Source of the DNA: JAXLXE01 sp046328115
GTDB taxonomy: Bacteria; Chloroflexota; UBA6077; JACCZL01
DNA: 64,000 nucleotides
Direction: 5' to 3'
Assembly (NCBI GenBank): GCA_046328115.1
Contig: JAXLXE010000001.1
Span: forward strand, 2,852,001 to 2,916,000
Shown piece after piece: positions 18,227 through 26,904 of this stretch. Every line of letters starts with the position of its first letter. Positions within the stretch are counted from its first letter, which is position 1. A program made the translations under genes and the position numbers. The notes beneath the pieces were generated by a model, which saw only the letters and a list, made by a program, of their open reading frames with translations, was not told the origin of the DNA and ran no database searches.

Positions 18227-19147
18227 GTGAGTACGTACGTTCTCCGACGGACGCTTCACTCGGCGATCACGCTCTTCGGCGTATCGATCGTGGTGTTCCT
18301 CATCCTGCGGGTGCTGCCGGGCGATCCGGCGCGGATGATGCTGCCAGACGGCGCGCCTCAGACCGCGGTGGATGAGATGAACCGGCAGCTTGGGCTGCAG
18401 GAGCCGCTGTACGTCCAGTACGGATTGTTCCTGTCCAGCGTGGCCAGGCTGGACTTCGGTCAGTCGTTCCAGTTCCGTGTGCCAGCCACGGCGGTGGTGA
18501 GCGAGCGGGTGATGCCCACCGTCCACCTGGCGCTATGTGCCTTCCTGATCACGGTGGCCGTCGGCGTGCCCGCCGGCATCCTGGCCGCGGCGAAACGCGG
18601 GACTCTATTTGACTACGGCAGCATCTTCATCACGGCGCTCGGCCAGAGCCTGCCAAACTTCTGGCTGGGCATCATGCTGATCCTGACCTTCGGCGTTGCC
18701 CTGGCCTGGCTGCCCACGTCCGACTACAAGGGTCCCAGCTACCTGGTGCTGCCATCCATCACGCTGGCAGCCTTCCCCACCGCACTGGTAGCTCGCCTGA
18801 CCCGGTCCAGCATGCTGGAGGTGCTGAGCCGGGAGTACGTGCGTACGGCGCGCAGCAAGGGCCTGCGCGAGATCACGGTGGTGCTGGGACACGCCGTGAA
18901 GAACGCCGCGATTCCGGTGGTCACCGTCCTGGGCCTCCAGATCGGTGTGCTGCTGGGCGGCGCCGTGATCACCGAGTCCGTCTTTGCCTGGCCCGGCGTT
19001 GGCAAGCTCGTGGTGGACAGCATCTTCCGCCGGGACTTCCCTGTGGTGCAGACGGTGCTCATTCTGTCCGCCACGGTGTTCATCATCGTGAACCTGCTGG
19101 TGGACCTGACCTACACCGTGCTCGACCCGAGGATCAAGTACTCATGA
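18227..19147 (+). CDS. ABC transporter permease, DppB/OppB type
   Basis: 306 residues, GTG start. First helix ITLFGVSIVVFLILRVLPGDPAR with the typical LPGDPA, then LGLQEPLYVQYGLFL. The inner-membrane-complex signature is near YVRTARSKGLREITVVLGHA (the EAA loop that contacts the ATPase). Six hydrophobic helices. With the next gene it forms the heterodimeric channel for the binding protein at 16465. It overlaps the next gene by ATGA. Confidence 0.92.
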   Translation: MSTYVLRRTLHSAITLFGVSIVVFLILRVLPGDPARMMLPDGAPQTAVDEMNRQLGLQEPLYVQYGLFLSSVARLDFGQSFQFRVPATAVVSERVMPTVHLALCAFLITVAVGVPAGILAAAKRGTLFDYGSIFITALGQSLPNFWLGIMLILTFGVALAWLPTSDYKGPSYLVLPSITLAAFPTALVARLTRSSMLEVLSREYVRTARSKGLREITVVLGHAVKNAAIPVVTVLGLQIGVLLGGAVITESVFAWPGVGKLVVDSIFRRDFPVVQTVLILSATVFIIVNLLVDLTYTVLDPRIKYS

Positions 19148-20046
19148 GCACGGCCGCGGCCTCCGTGGCTGGTCCGGCGGTGCCGGCACGAAGGACCGCG
19201 CCACGGCTGCGACTGCTTGTCCGTCGACACCCCATGCTGGCAGTTGGCGGAACCGTGCTGCTGATCCTGGTGCTGGCGGCGTTGCTCGCCCCCGTGATCT
19301 CGCCCGCGGATCCCACGAAAACGGGCTTCTCCACGCGCGTCAAGCCGCCCGCCATCCTGGGATATGACTCGGCGTTCCTGCTTGGCAGCGACAACCTCGG
19401 GCGCGACATCCTCAGCAGATTGCTGCACGGCGGCCGCGTCTCGCTCGCTCTAGCGGCGGCGGCGGTCGTTGGCTCGGCCGTCCTCGGTGTAACGGTGGGA
19501 CTGGTCGCCGGCTACTTTGGCGGTCGGCTGGATGACGTGGTGATGCGTGTTGTCGACGTGCAGCTCTCGTTTCCGATCATCATGCTGGCAATCGCGGTGA
19601 TCGCGGTCGTCGGGACGAGTCTGAGCGCGCTGTTGGGCGTACTGGTGCTGGCGGGATGGGTGGTTTACGCGCGGACCGTTCGGGCCAGTGTGCTCACGCT
19701 CAGAACCCTGGAGTACGTCCAGGCTGCCCGAGCCCTCGGCTCCGGCCACGTCCGCATCATCCTGCGGCACATCCTACCGAATGCGCAGGCGCCAATCCTG
19801 GTGATCGCCACGGTGCAGGTGGCCACCATGATTCTGCTGGAGTCTGGCCTCTCGTTCCTGGGGCTGGGCATCCAGCCGCCCGATCCCTCGTGGGGCTCGA
19901 TGCTGGCGGACGGGCGCGACTACCTGAGCAACGCCTGGTGGCTGGCGACCATGCCGGGCATCGCCATCTCGCTAGCGGTACTGGGCGCCAACCTCCTGGG
20001 TGACGGACTGCGCGACATCCTGGACCCCAGCCTGCGCGGCATGTAG
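19144..20046 (+). CDS. ABC transporter permease, DppC/OppC type
   Basis: 300 residues, ATG overlapping the previous stop. N-terminal single helix (LAVGGTVLLILVLAALLAP), then the family motif LLGSDNLGRDILSRLLHGGR, and the EAA loop near YVQAARALGSGHVRIILRH. The end LGDGLRDILDPSLRG is typical. It is the second channel subunit. It is the last gene of this operon, and a convergent dehydrogenase gene ends 16 bases later. Confidence 0.92.
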   Translation: MSTAAASVAGPAVPARRTAPRLRLLVRRHPMLAVGGTVLLILVLAALLAPVISPADPTKTGFSTRVKPPAILGYDSAFLLGSDNLGRDILSRLLHGGRVSLALAAAAVVGSAVLGVTVGLVAGYFGGRLDDVVMRVVDVQLSFPIIMLAIAVIAVVGTSLSALLGVLVLAGWVVYARTVRASVLTLRTLEYVQAARALGSGHVRIILRHILPNAQAPILVIATVQVATMILLESGLSFLGLGIQPPDPSWGSMLADGRDYLSNAWWLATMPGIAISLAVLGANLLGDGLRDILDPSLRGM

Positions 20047-20061
20047 CGGCGCCCAGAAGTC

Positions 20062-21075
20062 TCAGCCCGTTCCCAGTCTCACGAGCGCCCCCGTCGCGGA
20101 CGAGCGGTACGCCGCCTCCAGGATGCGTTGGGCGGCTACGCCGTCGTCGCCGTTCACGCTCGGTGGTCGGCCCTCCTCCAGCGCCGCGGCGAACTCCGCC
20201 AGGACCACCTCGTGGGTGCTGCGGTCGAACTGGAGGACCTCCTCGCCGTCGCGGGTGACCACGGTGAGCGTGCCCCGCGAGAACTTGTCCTGGAGCGGCG
20301 TGGAGATGATGCTGCCCTCCGTGCCCATGATCTCCAGCCGCGAGCTTCTGGTCTGGTTGGGATCCAGGGCACTCCAGTGCGTGCTGATCACAGCATGCGC
20401 GCCGCCCGCCAGGCGGAACATGACGGTGGATGTGTCTTCCACCGGGTAGGTGCCCGCCAGCGTATCCGTCATCGCCACCACCTGGCCAGGCTCGCCGAGC
20501 AGATAGCGCATGAGGTCAATGCAGTGGACGCCAACGTCCATCAGCGGCCCGCCGCCGCTCTGCGCGGGATCCTGGCGCCAGGCCTCCACGCGCTGGCTCT
20601 GCCGCGAAGAAGAGCTCCAGCGCGCCTCGACCACCCGGCCGATCGCGCCTTGCTCGAGAAGCTCCTTGATCTTCTGGTTGCGTGCGCTGAACCGCTGGTA
20701 GAAGCACACCATGAGCTGAACGCCGGCGCCAGCACACACGCCGCGCATCCGCTCCGCCTCCTCTACAGTCATGGCCAGCGGCTTCTCACACAGCACGTGC
20801 TTGCCCGCCGCGGCGGCGGCCAGCACCTCCTCCAGGTGCCGTTGTGGCGTGGTGGCCACGTACACCGCATCCACGTCAGGATCCGCGAGCACGGCACGAT
20901 AGTCGTCGTAGGCCCGCCTGGCACCGTGTCTGTCCGCGAACGCCTGGGCGGCCTGCCGATCCCGCTTGCAGACGGCCACCAGATCGGCGTGGGGTGAGGC
21001 CAACATGGCCGGCGCCATCACCACGTCCGCGATCTGCCCGGCTCCGATGATCCCCCAGCGCACGACGCCGCTCAC
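20062..21075 (-). CDS. Gfo/Idh/MocA family NAD(P)-dependent oxidoreductase
   Basis: 337 residues, GTG start with GGAGGGTC upstream. The Rossmann fold begins with VRWGIIGAGQIADVVMAPAM (GxGxxA), and the family motif is LCEKPLAMTVEEAERM. The C-terminal alpha/beta substrate domain contains GGPLMDVGVHCIDLMRYL, which carries the usual catalytic Asp and His. Enzymes of this family oxidise or reduce sugars, inositols and their derivatives. It lies just downstream of the M81 gene on the same strand (31-base gap) and beside the importer, so a sugar-derivative pathway is likely; the exact substrate is unknown. Confidence 0.9.
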   Translation of the reverse strand: MSGVVRWGIIGAGQIADVVMAPAMLASPHADLVAVCKRDRQAAQAFADRHGARRAYDDYRAVLADPDVDAVYVATTPQRHLEEVLAAAAAGKHVLCEKPLAMTVEEAERMRGVCAGAGVQLMVCFYQRFSARNQKIKELLEQGAIGRVVEARWSSSSRQSQRVEAWRQDPAQSGGGPLMDVGVHCIDLMRYLLGEPGQVVAMTDTLAGTYPVEDTSTVMFRLAGGAHAVISTHWSALDPNQTRSSRLEIMGTEGSIISTPLQDKFSRGTLTVVTRDGEEVLQFDRSTHEVVLAEFAAALEEGRPPSVNGDDGVAAQRILEAAYRSSATGALVRLGTG

Positions 21076-21106
21076 GATCGACCCTCCGGCGTCCCGTCCC
21101 GCCCGG

Positions 21107-22588
21107 TCACGAGTAGCTCACCTCGCGCTCGAACGGGAACAGGGGATGACGACGGCGGTGGTAGGTGAAGAACGAGAGATCGGACGTGGTGACACCTGGC
21201 GTGTTCACCAGCACGATCTCCGCGGCGATCGGCTGGTAGGCGGGGCGCGGCGAGACCACGCCCTTGGCGACGACGACTTTGAGCTCCTCAGGACGGATGC
21301 CCACCGAATAGTGCTGCTCGATGCTGGTGTTGCCGCACCGCCGGCTCGTGAGCACCAGCGTATGGTCGTCCGTGGTCTTGAGCACGACGGTCGTGCCGCT
21401 ATCGTAGAAGCGAAAGCCACCGTGCGTGGGCCGAGGGTCCTCGTAGGAGCCCTCGAAGATCGTCCGCACCCGGCCGGTGACGCGAACCGGACGGCCGTGC
21501 ATGTCGTCCGTTTTCCCACCTACCTCAAGCGTCACGTCGCTGCCCACGCCGGCCGCCACGCACTGGGCCACCGCGCCAGGGTCAAACAGCGTCTGCAGGA
21601 AGCTCTTCACGCCCATCTGCTGGGCCGCCTCCAGGATGTAGGTGGAGTCCGCTGAGCTGCCACCGCCGATGTTGTCACCCACGTCCATGAGCACCACCGG
21701 ACCTTTCGGCGCGGCCACGGCGTGGCGCAGGGCCTCCTCCACTGAGGGAGTGTCACCCACCAGAAGATCGCGCCGATCCCAGGCGCGGCGGGCCATCCAG
21801 CGGGCCGCATCGCGCGCGGCCGCCGCGTCGCCGTCGTGCACGGCCAGGAACGACATGCCCATCTCCGCCACGTCCGCGTACGGATAGCCCTCCGCCACGC
21901 TGGCGTGCAGGATGCCCGGCCGCTCCAGCACCGCCTCGCAGTCCTTGACCATGCCCAGCATGGGCTCCTCGCCGGTGAACTGCTTGACGATGTTCACGAC
22001 GATCGGCGGCATCTCGAGCGCCTGGACCGGGTGGACCTCGCCGCGGACCGTGCGCACGATCAGATCGGCGCACTCCCGCGCCCGCTGCCGGGGATCCAGG
22101 TGGGGATTGGAACGGTAGACCGTACAGACGGTGGTGTGCTCGATCATCTGCTGACTGATATTCGCGTGCATGTCGATGCTCAGGCCCACCGGCATCGCGG
22201 GGCCCACCAGCGCGCGCACCCGGCGGCAGATCTCGCCGTCGCAGTCCGGGTACTCCTCAGACACGGCCGCGCCGTGCAACGCCAGCAGCACCCCATCCCA
22301 GGGACCACGGGTCCGCAGCAACTCCAGCATCTCGCCCACGATGCGGTCGAACGCGTCTTTCGTGATGGTACCGATGGGCCCGGTGATGGCAAAGATCAGC
22401 GGCACCACCTCAACGCCGTCCTGCTGGCCGGCCTCCAGGAAGCCGGCCATGGTCGCGTTCGAGGTGGCGTAGTGGGCCACGATCTCGTCCCCGCGGTGAA
22501 TGCCGCCGGCCTGGAACTGCTCGTAGCTCGCGGGGACACGCGAGAAGGTGTTGGTCTCGTGCGAGAGGCCAAGGGCGGCGAGGCGCAT
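21107..22588 (-). CDS. M81 family metallohydrolase (MlrC-like)
   Basis: 493 residues. ATG 22588 is chosen because GGAGGA lies 9 bases upstream and the protein then begins MRLAALGLSHETNTFSRV, the family start with metal-ligand residues. Also seen: LALHGAAVSEEYPDCDGE, GLSIDMHANIS, and VLMDVGDNIGGGSSADSTYIL. The MlrC family includes microcystin-degrading linear-peptide hydrolases, but most members sit in catabolic clusters with peptide-type ABC importers, as here, and have unknown substrates. It is divergent from the RhmD-like gene (72 bases between starts) and followed by the Gfo/Idh/MocA gene, so these form one catabolic island. Confidence 0.9.
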   Translation of the reverse strand: MRLAALGLSHETNTFSRVPASYEQFQAGGIHRGDEIVAHYATSNATMAGFLEAGQQDGVEVVPLIFAITGPIGTITKDAFDRIVGEMLELLRTRGPWDGVLLALHGAAVSEEYPDCDGEICRRVRALVGPAMPVGLSIDMHANISQQMIEHTTVCTVYRSNPHLDPRQRARECADLIVRTVRGEVHPVQALEMPPIVVNIVKQFTGEEPMLGMVKDCEAVLERPGILHASVAEGYPYADVAEMGMSFLAVHDGDAAAARDAARWMARRAWDRRDLLVGDTPSVEEALRHAVAAPKGPVVLMDVGDNIGGGSSADSTYILEAAQQMGVKSFLQTLFDPGAVAQCVAAGVGSDVTLEVGGKTDDMHGRPVRVTGRVRTIFEGSYEDPRPTHGGFRFYDSGTTVVLKTTDDHTLVLTSRRCGNTSIEQHYSVGIRPEELKVVVAKGVVSPRPAYQPIAAEIVLVNTPGVTTSDLSFFTYHRRRHPLFPFEREVSYS

Positions 22589-22660
22589 GGCTGGCGATCC
22601 TCCGAGAGAGTGCGCTACCGTGGCGATCGTGACAGGAAACGCTGGCACGGGAGTGTACCG

Positions 22661-23866
22661 GTGAAGATCTCAAACGTTCGACTGGTCCAGCTTCGGGGCA
22701 CCATGGAGTTCGCGGGCGAGTTCTGGGAGGACCGCCTGGTTCGCCCGCTTGACGTCTACCCGGAGCACCGCGACGACGGCGCGGCCTGGCTGCCCAAGAT
22801 CGGCGAGGGCCGCTACCGTATGGAGAGCATCTTCATCATCCTGGAGACGGATGAAGGCGTCACCGGTGTGGGCGGCCCGATCTCGCTGGACCAGGCGTTC
22901 CTGATCGACACGCAGTTTCGGCAGCTCCTGGTGGGCGCCGACCCCCTGGCCATCGAGGTGCTCTGGGACAAGCTGTATCGCTACTCCGTCCACGGCCGCA
23001 AAGGCGTGACGATGATGGCGATCAGCGCCATCGACTGCGCGCTGTGGGATCTGAAGGGGCGTTGGGCCAATGCACCGGTCTACCGGCTCCTGGGCGGACC
23101 CACCCGCACGGAGATCCCCGCCTACGCCAGCATGCTCGGCTACTCGGTGGTGCCCGAGGACGCCGCGCGACGGGCGAAGGAGGCGAAGGCTCAGGGCTAC
23201 GGCGCTCAGAAATGGTTCTTCCGCAGCGGGCCCGGCGACGGTAAGGCCGGCTTCGAGCGAAACGTGGCGCTGGCGGAGGCGGTCCGCGAGGCCATGGGCG
23301 ACGACAGCGACCTGATGCTGGACTGCTGGATGAGCTTTGACGTGCCGTACACCGTCAAACTGGCCGAGGAGATCGAGCATCTGAACCCGCGCTGGCTGGA
23401 GGAGCCGGTGCTGCCCGATCGGATCGAGAGCTACGCGGAGATCCGACGGCGCACCAGCGTGCCGATCTCGGGCGGCGAGCACGAGTACACGCGCTGGGGC
23501 CTGAAAGAATTCATGGACGCGGACGCGGCGGACGTGATCCAGCCAGACATCTACTGGTGTGGCGGCATCAGCGAGACGCTGAAGATCTGCGCCATCGCCT
23601 CCACCTACGACGTGGAGGTGGTGCCCCACGGCCACTCGACGAACGCCACGGCCCACCTCATCGCCTCGCAGGCGGCCGGCCTGTGCCCTATCTTGGAGTA
23701 CCTGGTGAAGTGGAACACCATCCACCAGTGGTTCCTGAAGACCCCGCTGCAGCCGGTCAACGGCATCGTGCGGCTGACCAAGCAGCCGGGCCTGGGCATG
23801 GAGCTAGACGAGGCCAAGATCGAGGACCAGCGCGAGCTGAACTGGGGCACGACTCACTGGAGCTGA
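22661..23866 (+). CDS. Mandelate racemase/enolase superfamily dehydratase, L-rhamnonate dehydratase-like
   Basis: 401 residues from GTG 22661; the frame is open far upstream but antisense to the M81 gene. It removes water from a sugar acid through an enolate intermediate bound to Mg2+. Features: MMAISAIDCALWDLKGRW in the capping region, the base region YGAQKWFF, metal ligands in LMLDCWMSFD, WLEEPV and GGEHE, and the catalytic EVVPHGHS near the end. LDCWMS, the QPDIYWCGG segment and VPHGHS resemble RhmD rather than the mandelate racemase subgroup. The neighbouring dehydrogenase, metallohydrolase and ABC importer fit sugar-acid scavenging. The true substrate could be another acid sugar. Confidence 0.87.
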   Translation: MKISNVRLVQLRGTMEFAGEFWEDRLVRPLDVYPEHRDDGAAWLPKIGEGRYRMESIFIILETDEGVTGVGGPISLDQAFLIDTQFRQLLVGADPLAIEVLWDKLYRYSVHGRKGVTMMAISAIDCALWDLKGRWANAPVYRLLGGPTRTEIPAYASMLGYSVVPEDAARRAKEAKAQGYGAQKWFFRSGPGDGKAGFERNVALAEAVREAMGDDSDLMLDCWMSFDVPYTVKLAEEIEHLNPRWLEEPVLPDRIESYAEIRRRTSVPISGGEHEYTRWGLKEFMDADAADVIQPDIYWCGGISETLKICAIASTYDVEVVPHGHSTNATAHLIASQAAGLCPILEYLVKWNTIHQWFLKTPLQPVNGIVRLTKQPGLGMELDEAKIEDQRELNWGTTHWS

Positions 23867-23870
23867 CTCT

Positions 23871-23890
23871 GCGCTGAGCAGACTCAGCGC
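23871..23890. terminator. Hairpin between convergent genes
   Basis: GCGCTGAG-CAGA-CTCAGCGC, a perfect 8-bp stem between the RhmD-like stop and the MFS stop (which it overlaps). There is no T-run, so termination strength is uncertain. Confidence 0.4.
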
Positions 23891-25236
23891 GTTGACTGCT
23901 GGGACGCGGCGGGCTCGGGCGAGGGGCTCGCCGTGGTCTCCCTGGCGCCGCGCATGCTCACCGCGACGACGACGGCGATGATGCCGGTGCCCGCTAGCGC
24001 CCAGATGGAGACGGCGGGTCCCGTGCCGATGGCATCCGCTAGCCAGCCGGCCGGCAGGCTGCCCAGCAGCGAGATGCCGAAAGTCTGGAGGTAGACGCCA
24101 AAGACGCGCCCGCTCAGGTGTTCTGGTGTCCGTTCCACGATGCCGGAGATGCTGAGGGAGCCAAAGGCGGCGCTGAGCAGGCCGATCAGCACCAGCAGAA
24201 TGATGGCTACTCGCAGGCTGGTGGCCTGGCCCAGGACCGCCACCAGGAGCCCGGTGGCCACGGCGCAGCCGCCCATCCAGAGCTGGGCATGTGCCAGCCG
24301 CGGCCGCCGCGCCAGCAGCAGCGCGCCCACCAGCGCGCCGCCGCCCATGCTGGAGGTCATGGCGCCCAGGCCCTCCGCGCCCAGGCCAAGCTCGTCGCGC
24401 GCCAGCGACGGCATGAGCTGGATGAACGACTGGCCGAAGATGGCCGAGAGCATGGAGATCAGCAGGATGGAGAAGACGGCCGGCGTCCGCCAGCAGTACA
24501 AGAATCCCTCCGCCAGCTCACCGCCGTCGAGCCGAAGCGGTCGCGGGGCGCGCGACGGCCGGTGGCTGAGGGTCAGGAGCTGCGACAGCGTCCAGGAGTT
24601 GGCCACCACGTTCAGCACCAGGACCGCCAGCGGGCCGACCACCGGAATCAGGACGCCGGCCAGGCTTGGCCCGGCGATGCGGGTGAAGTTGAGCGCGGCA
24701 TTGTGCAGCGCCACCGCGTTGTGCATCAGGGGGCGCGGCACCACCTCCGCGGTCAGCGATTGACGCGCCGGCATGTTCATGGTGAACGACATGCCCATGG
24801 CCCAGCCGGCCACCAGCAGGTGCCAGATCTGGAGGACGCCCAGCCAGTACAGCAGCGCGATCCCAGCGTTCACGCCCACCGCCGTGACCTGGGTGATCAT
24901 CATCACCTTGCGGCGCTCCCATGCGTCCGCCAGCGCACCGCCAATCGGCGACATCACCATCATGGCCACCCCCACGGCAAACCCGTTGAGCCCCAGCCAG
25001 AACGGCGAATCGCCGATCTGGAGCAGCAGCCAGCCAAACGTGAGCTGCTGCATGGCATTGGTGGCCTGGAACGCGGTGTTGCCCAGGAAGATCTTGCGGT
25101 GATCGCGAACGGCGAGCGAGCTGAACGTGCTGCCGACGATCACCGACCAGGCGCTGCGTGGGTTGGTCAGATCTCCCTCCGGGCCACGAACGAGGTGCGG
25201 CGCCGGCGAGGCAACGGCGGCCCGCCGTACAGGCAC
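23884..25236 (-). CDS. MFS transporter (MFS_3 / enterobactin-exporter-like)
   Basis: 450 residues with about twelve hydrophobic helices. The first helix region is FLGNTAFQATNAMQQLTFGWLL, and the A-motif loop GGALADAWERRKVMM joins helices 2 and 3. The distribution resembles MFS_3 exporters that extrude small molecules by proton antiport. The start is uncertain: GTG 25236 gives the full frame, but a good GGAGGGAG lies around 25180, so a shorter protein beginning near NPRSAWSVIVG is possible. The neighbours give no specific cargo. Confidence 0.8.
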   Translation of the reverse strand: MPVRRAAVASPAPHLVRGPEGDLTNPRSAWSVIVGSTFSSLAVRDHRKIFLGNTAFQATNAMQQLTFGWLLLQIGDSPFWLGLNGFAVGVAMMVMSPIGGALADAWERRKVMMITQVTAVGVNAGIALLYWLGVLQIWHLLVAGWAMGMSFTMNMPARQSLTAEVVPRPLMHNAVALHNAALNFTRIAGPSLAGVLIPVVGPLAVLVLNVVANSWTLSQLLTLSHRPSRAPRPLRLDGGELAEGFLYCWRTPAVFSILLISMLSAIFGQSFIQLMPSLARDELGLGAEGLGAMTSSMGGGALVGALLLARRPRLAHAQLWMGGCAVATGLLVAVLGQATSLRVAIILLVLIGLLSAAFGSLSISGIVERTPEHLSGRVFGVYLQTFGISLLGSLPAGWLADAIGTGPAVSIWALAGTGIIAVVVAVSMRGARETTASPSPEPAASQQSTR

Positions 25237-25270
25237 GGAGGGTACACCATGGCGTGCAGCGCGCAGGCGG

Positions 25271-26860
25271 TCAAGCGCGGCGGACGAGGTGAAACGGGAG
25301 AACCTTGCCCGCGGCCGTGGCCAACGGCGGCTCCCGAAGCACGCGAACGGCGCCAGCGTTCCGGAGCATCTCGGCGTGGATGCGCGGGCTCAGACCCTCA
25401 CTTCCAAGCCGGGACAGCAACGCGGCGACGAGCGCACGCTCGTCAACCGCGCCTACGCCAGGATGAACCCGCAACACCAGCCGCGTGCTGGAGTCCGGCT
25501 GCTCCTCCTCCGCAAGCTGATAGTCCACGCTGCTGCCCCCAAATCGCTCCGGCAGATCCACCTCCAGAAACGCCATGAGGGTGGTTCGCGCAAAAGTGAC
25601 GCCCTCACCGGTCAGCTTCTCGAAGCTGCGGACGTTTGAGAGATGCGTACGAAGCCCAAGCTCACCCAGCAGGCACCCGCAGTCGCGATTCTCGATATCC
25701 GCGTAGTCGCCATTCTCAGCGTTGAGCAACAGCTTGGCCGCGTATGGCGAAAGCGAGGTCAGCAGCATAGCGTCCACCATAGGGCCGTCCTGCACCACCC
25801 GCCGCGGGTGCGTGACCAGCGCGTGCCGGTCCGAAAACAGGTGCATGTCGTCCGGGGACGTGCCGTTGGGACATCCCAGCCCGATCAGTGCGGTCTCGCG
25901 CGTGCCGTAATGGGCAAGGATGGTCGCGCCCGAACGAACGATTCGGTCGCGTCGCGCGCCCGTTAGTGGCTCGCCCGACGTCGTGAAGTTGATCCCACGC
26001 AGGCTGACGCCTCGTGCAAGCGCGGCTTCGGCCACCCGCACGGCAACGCTGGAGCTGCAATTCAGCTCCACCGGTTGGCCATGGTCGAGCTCGCGCAGAG
26101 CCCGCTCCCCCAGCGGCCACGGCTCTTGCGGATTGCAGTAAGGGCCACGCGCCATGGACCGGCCACCAACCCGCGCGAGCGCGGAGAGATACCACACTGC
26201 CGCGCGCGCCCACAGCGGGTACACGGGAGTGGGCCGATACCACGCGACTACGTGCTGGCCGACTGCCTCGGCGGTCAGAAATCCCTGGAGCGGCGCGCCG
26301 AAGTACGAGATTCGGCGGCGGACCGGCCGTCCGTGAGCAGCGTGCCCCAGAAGCTGGGCAATGCCGGTCTCCCGGAGGAGTGCCAGCGAGCGCCGCACGC
26401 GGGTGGGGCGGCCCCGGGAGCCACCGGTGTAGATGACGAAGTGCGGAGCGACTAGCGGATTGTCGAACTCGTCCTCGTGGAACTGAAACGTCGTGCTCCC
26501 CCGCACCGCCGGGATCCGTCCCTTCATCTCATCGAACCGCACGTACACGCCCGCCTGGGCCAGGCGCTGCAGCGCTGGCTCCAGTCCGTCCCCCTCAACC
26601 ATCTCACGGAGGTCACCGAGCTCGACACCCGCGTATCGGAGCAGTCGAGCGTACGGCGATCGCGGTTGCCCGTAGAAGGCGCGTTCGGCCAGGACCAGGA
26701 ACCGCTCCGGCCGCGTGCCGAGATCCGCGCGTAGCTTCGCTTTGGATTCCTCGAGAGAGACCGGACGGCGAAGCCAGCCGGGGAGATCACGCGTCATGCG
26801 CACCACCATGGCAGCCTCATCCAGCCGCCTGGACACACCGCGAAAGGCGTCAGCCAGCAC
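25271..26860 (-). CDS. PaaK-like adenylate-forming enzyme (phenylacetate-CoA ligase relative)
   Basis: About 529 residues from GTG 26860; a TTG at 26878 is an alternative. The ATP-binding loop is FVIYTGGSRGRPTRVRRS, the substrate region has LRGINFTTSGEPLTGARR, and AHYGTRETALIGLGCPNG matches the A5-type motif in which the aromatic-Gly-x-x-E segment contacts AMP. The C-terminal domain begins near FEKLTGEGVTF and ends with AAGKVLPFHLVRR, with the Lys expected to complete catalysis. It activates a carboxylic acid as the adenylate, then usually the CoA thioester. The substrate is unknown. It lies between the MFS exporter and formamidase genes on the same strand. Confidence 0.8.
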   Translation of the reverse strand: MLADAFRGVSRRLDEAAMVVRMTRDLPGWLRRPVSLEESKAKLRADLGTRPERFLVLAERAFYGQPRSPYARLLRYAGVELGDLREMVEGDGLEPALQRLAQAGVYVRFDEMKGRIPAVRGSTTFQFHEDEFDNPLVAPHFVIYTGGSRGRPTRVRRSLALLRETGIAQLLGHAAHGRPVRRRISYFGAPLQGFLTAEAVGQHVVAWYRPTPVYPLWARAAVWYLSALARVGGRSMARGPYCNPQEPWPLGERALRELDHGQPVELNCSSSVAVRVAEAALARGVSLRGINFTTSGEPLTGARRDRIVRSGATILAHYGTRETALIGLGCPNGTSPDDMHLFSDRHALVTHPRRVVQDGPMVDAMLLTSLSPYAAKLLLNAENGDYADIENRDCGCLLGELGLRTHLSNVRSFEKLTGEGVTFARTTLMAFLEVDLPERFGGSSVDYQLAEEEQPDSSTRLVLRVHPGVGAVDERALVAALLSRLGSEGLSPRIHAEMLRNAGAVRVLREPPLATAAGKVLPFHLVRRA

Positions 26861-26904
26861 CCAGCCCCCCCCACACAAGTCCCGTCTTCACGTCCAGTGA
26901 GCGA

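Noticed and set aside
22670..23725. 351-codon minus-strand frame opposite the RhmD-like gene
   Set aside because: Shadow frame; the plus strand has a full set of enolase-superfamily motifs.
24118..25578. 486-codon plus-strand frame opposite the MFS gene
   Set aside because: Gln/Arg/His-rich shadow of a twelve-helix transporter; no domain features.
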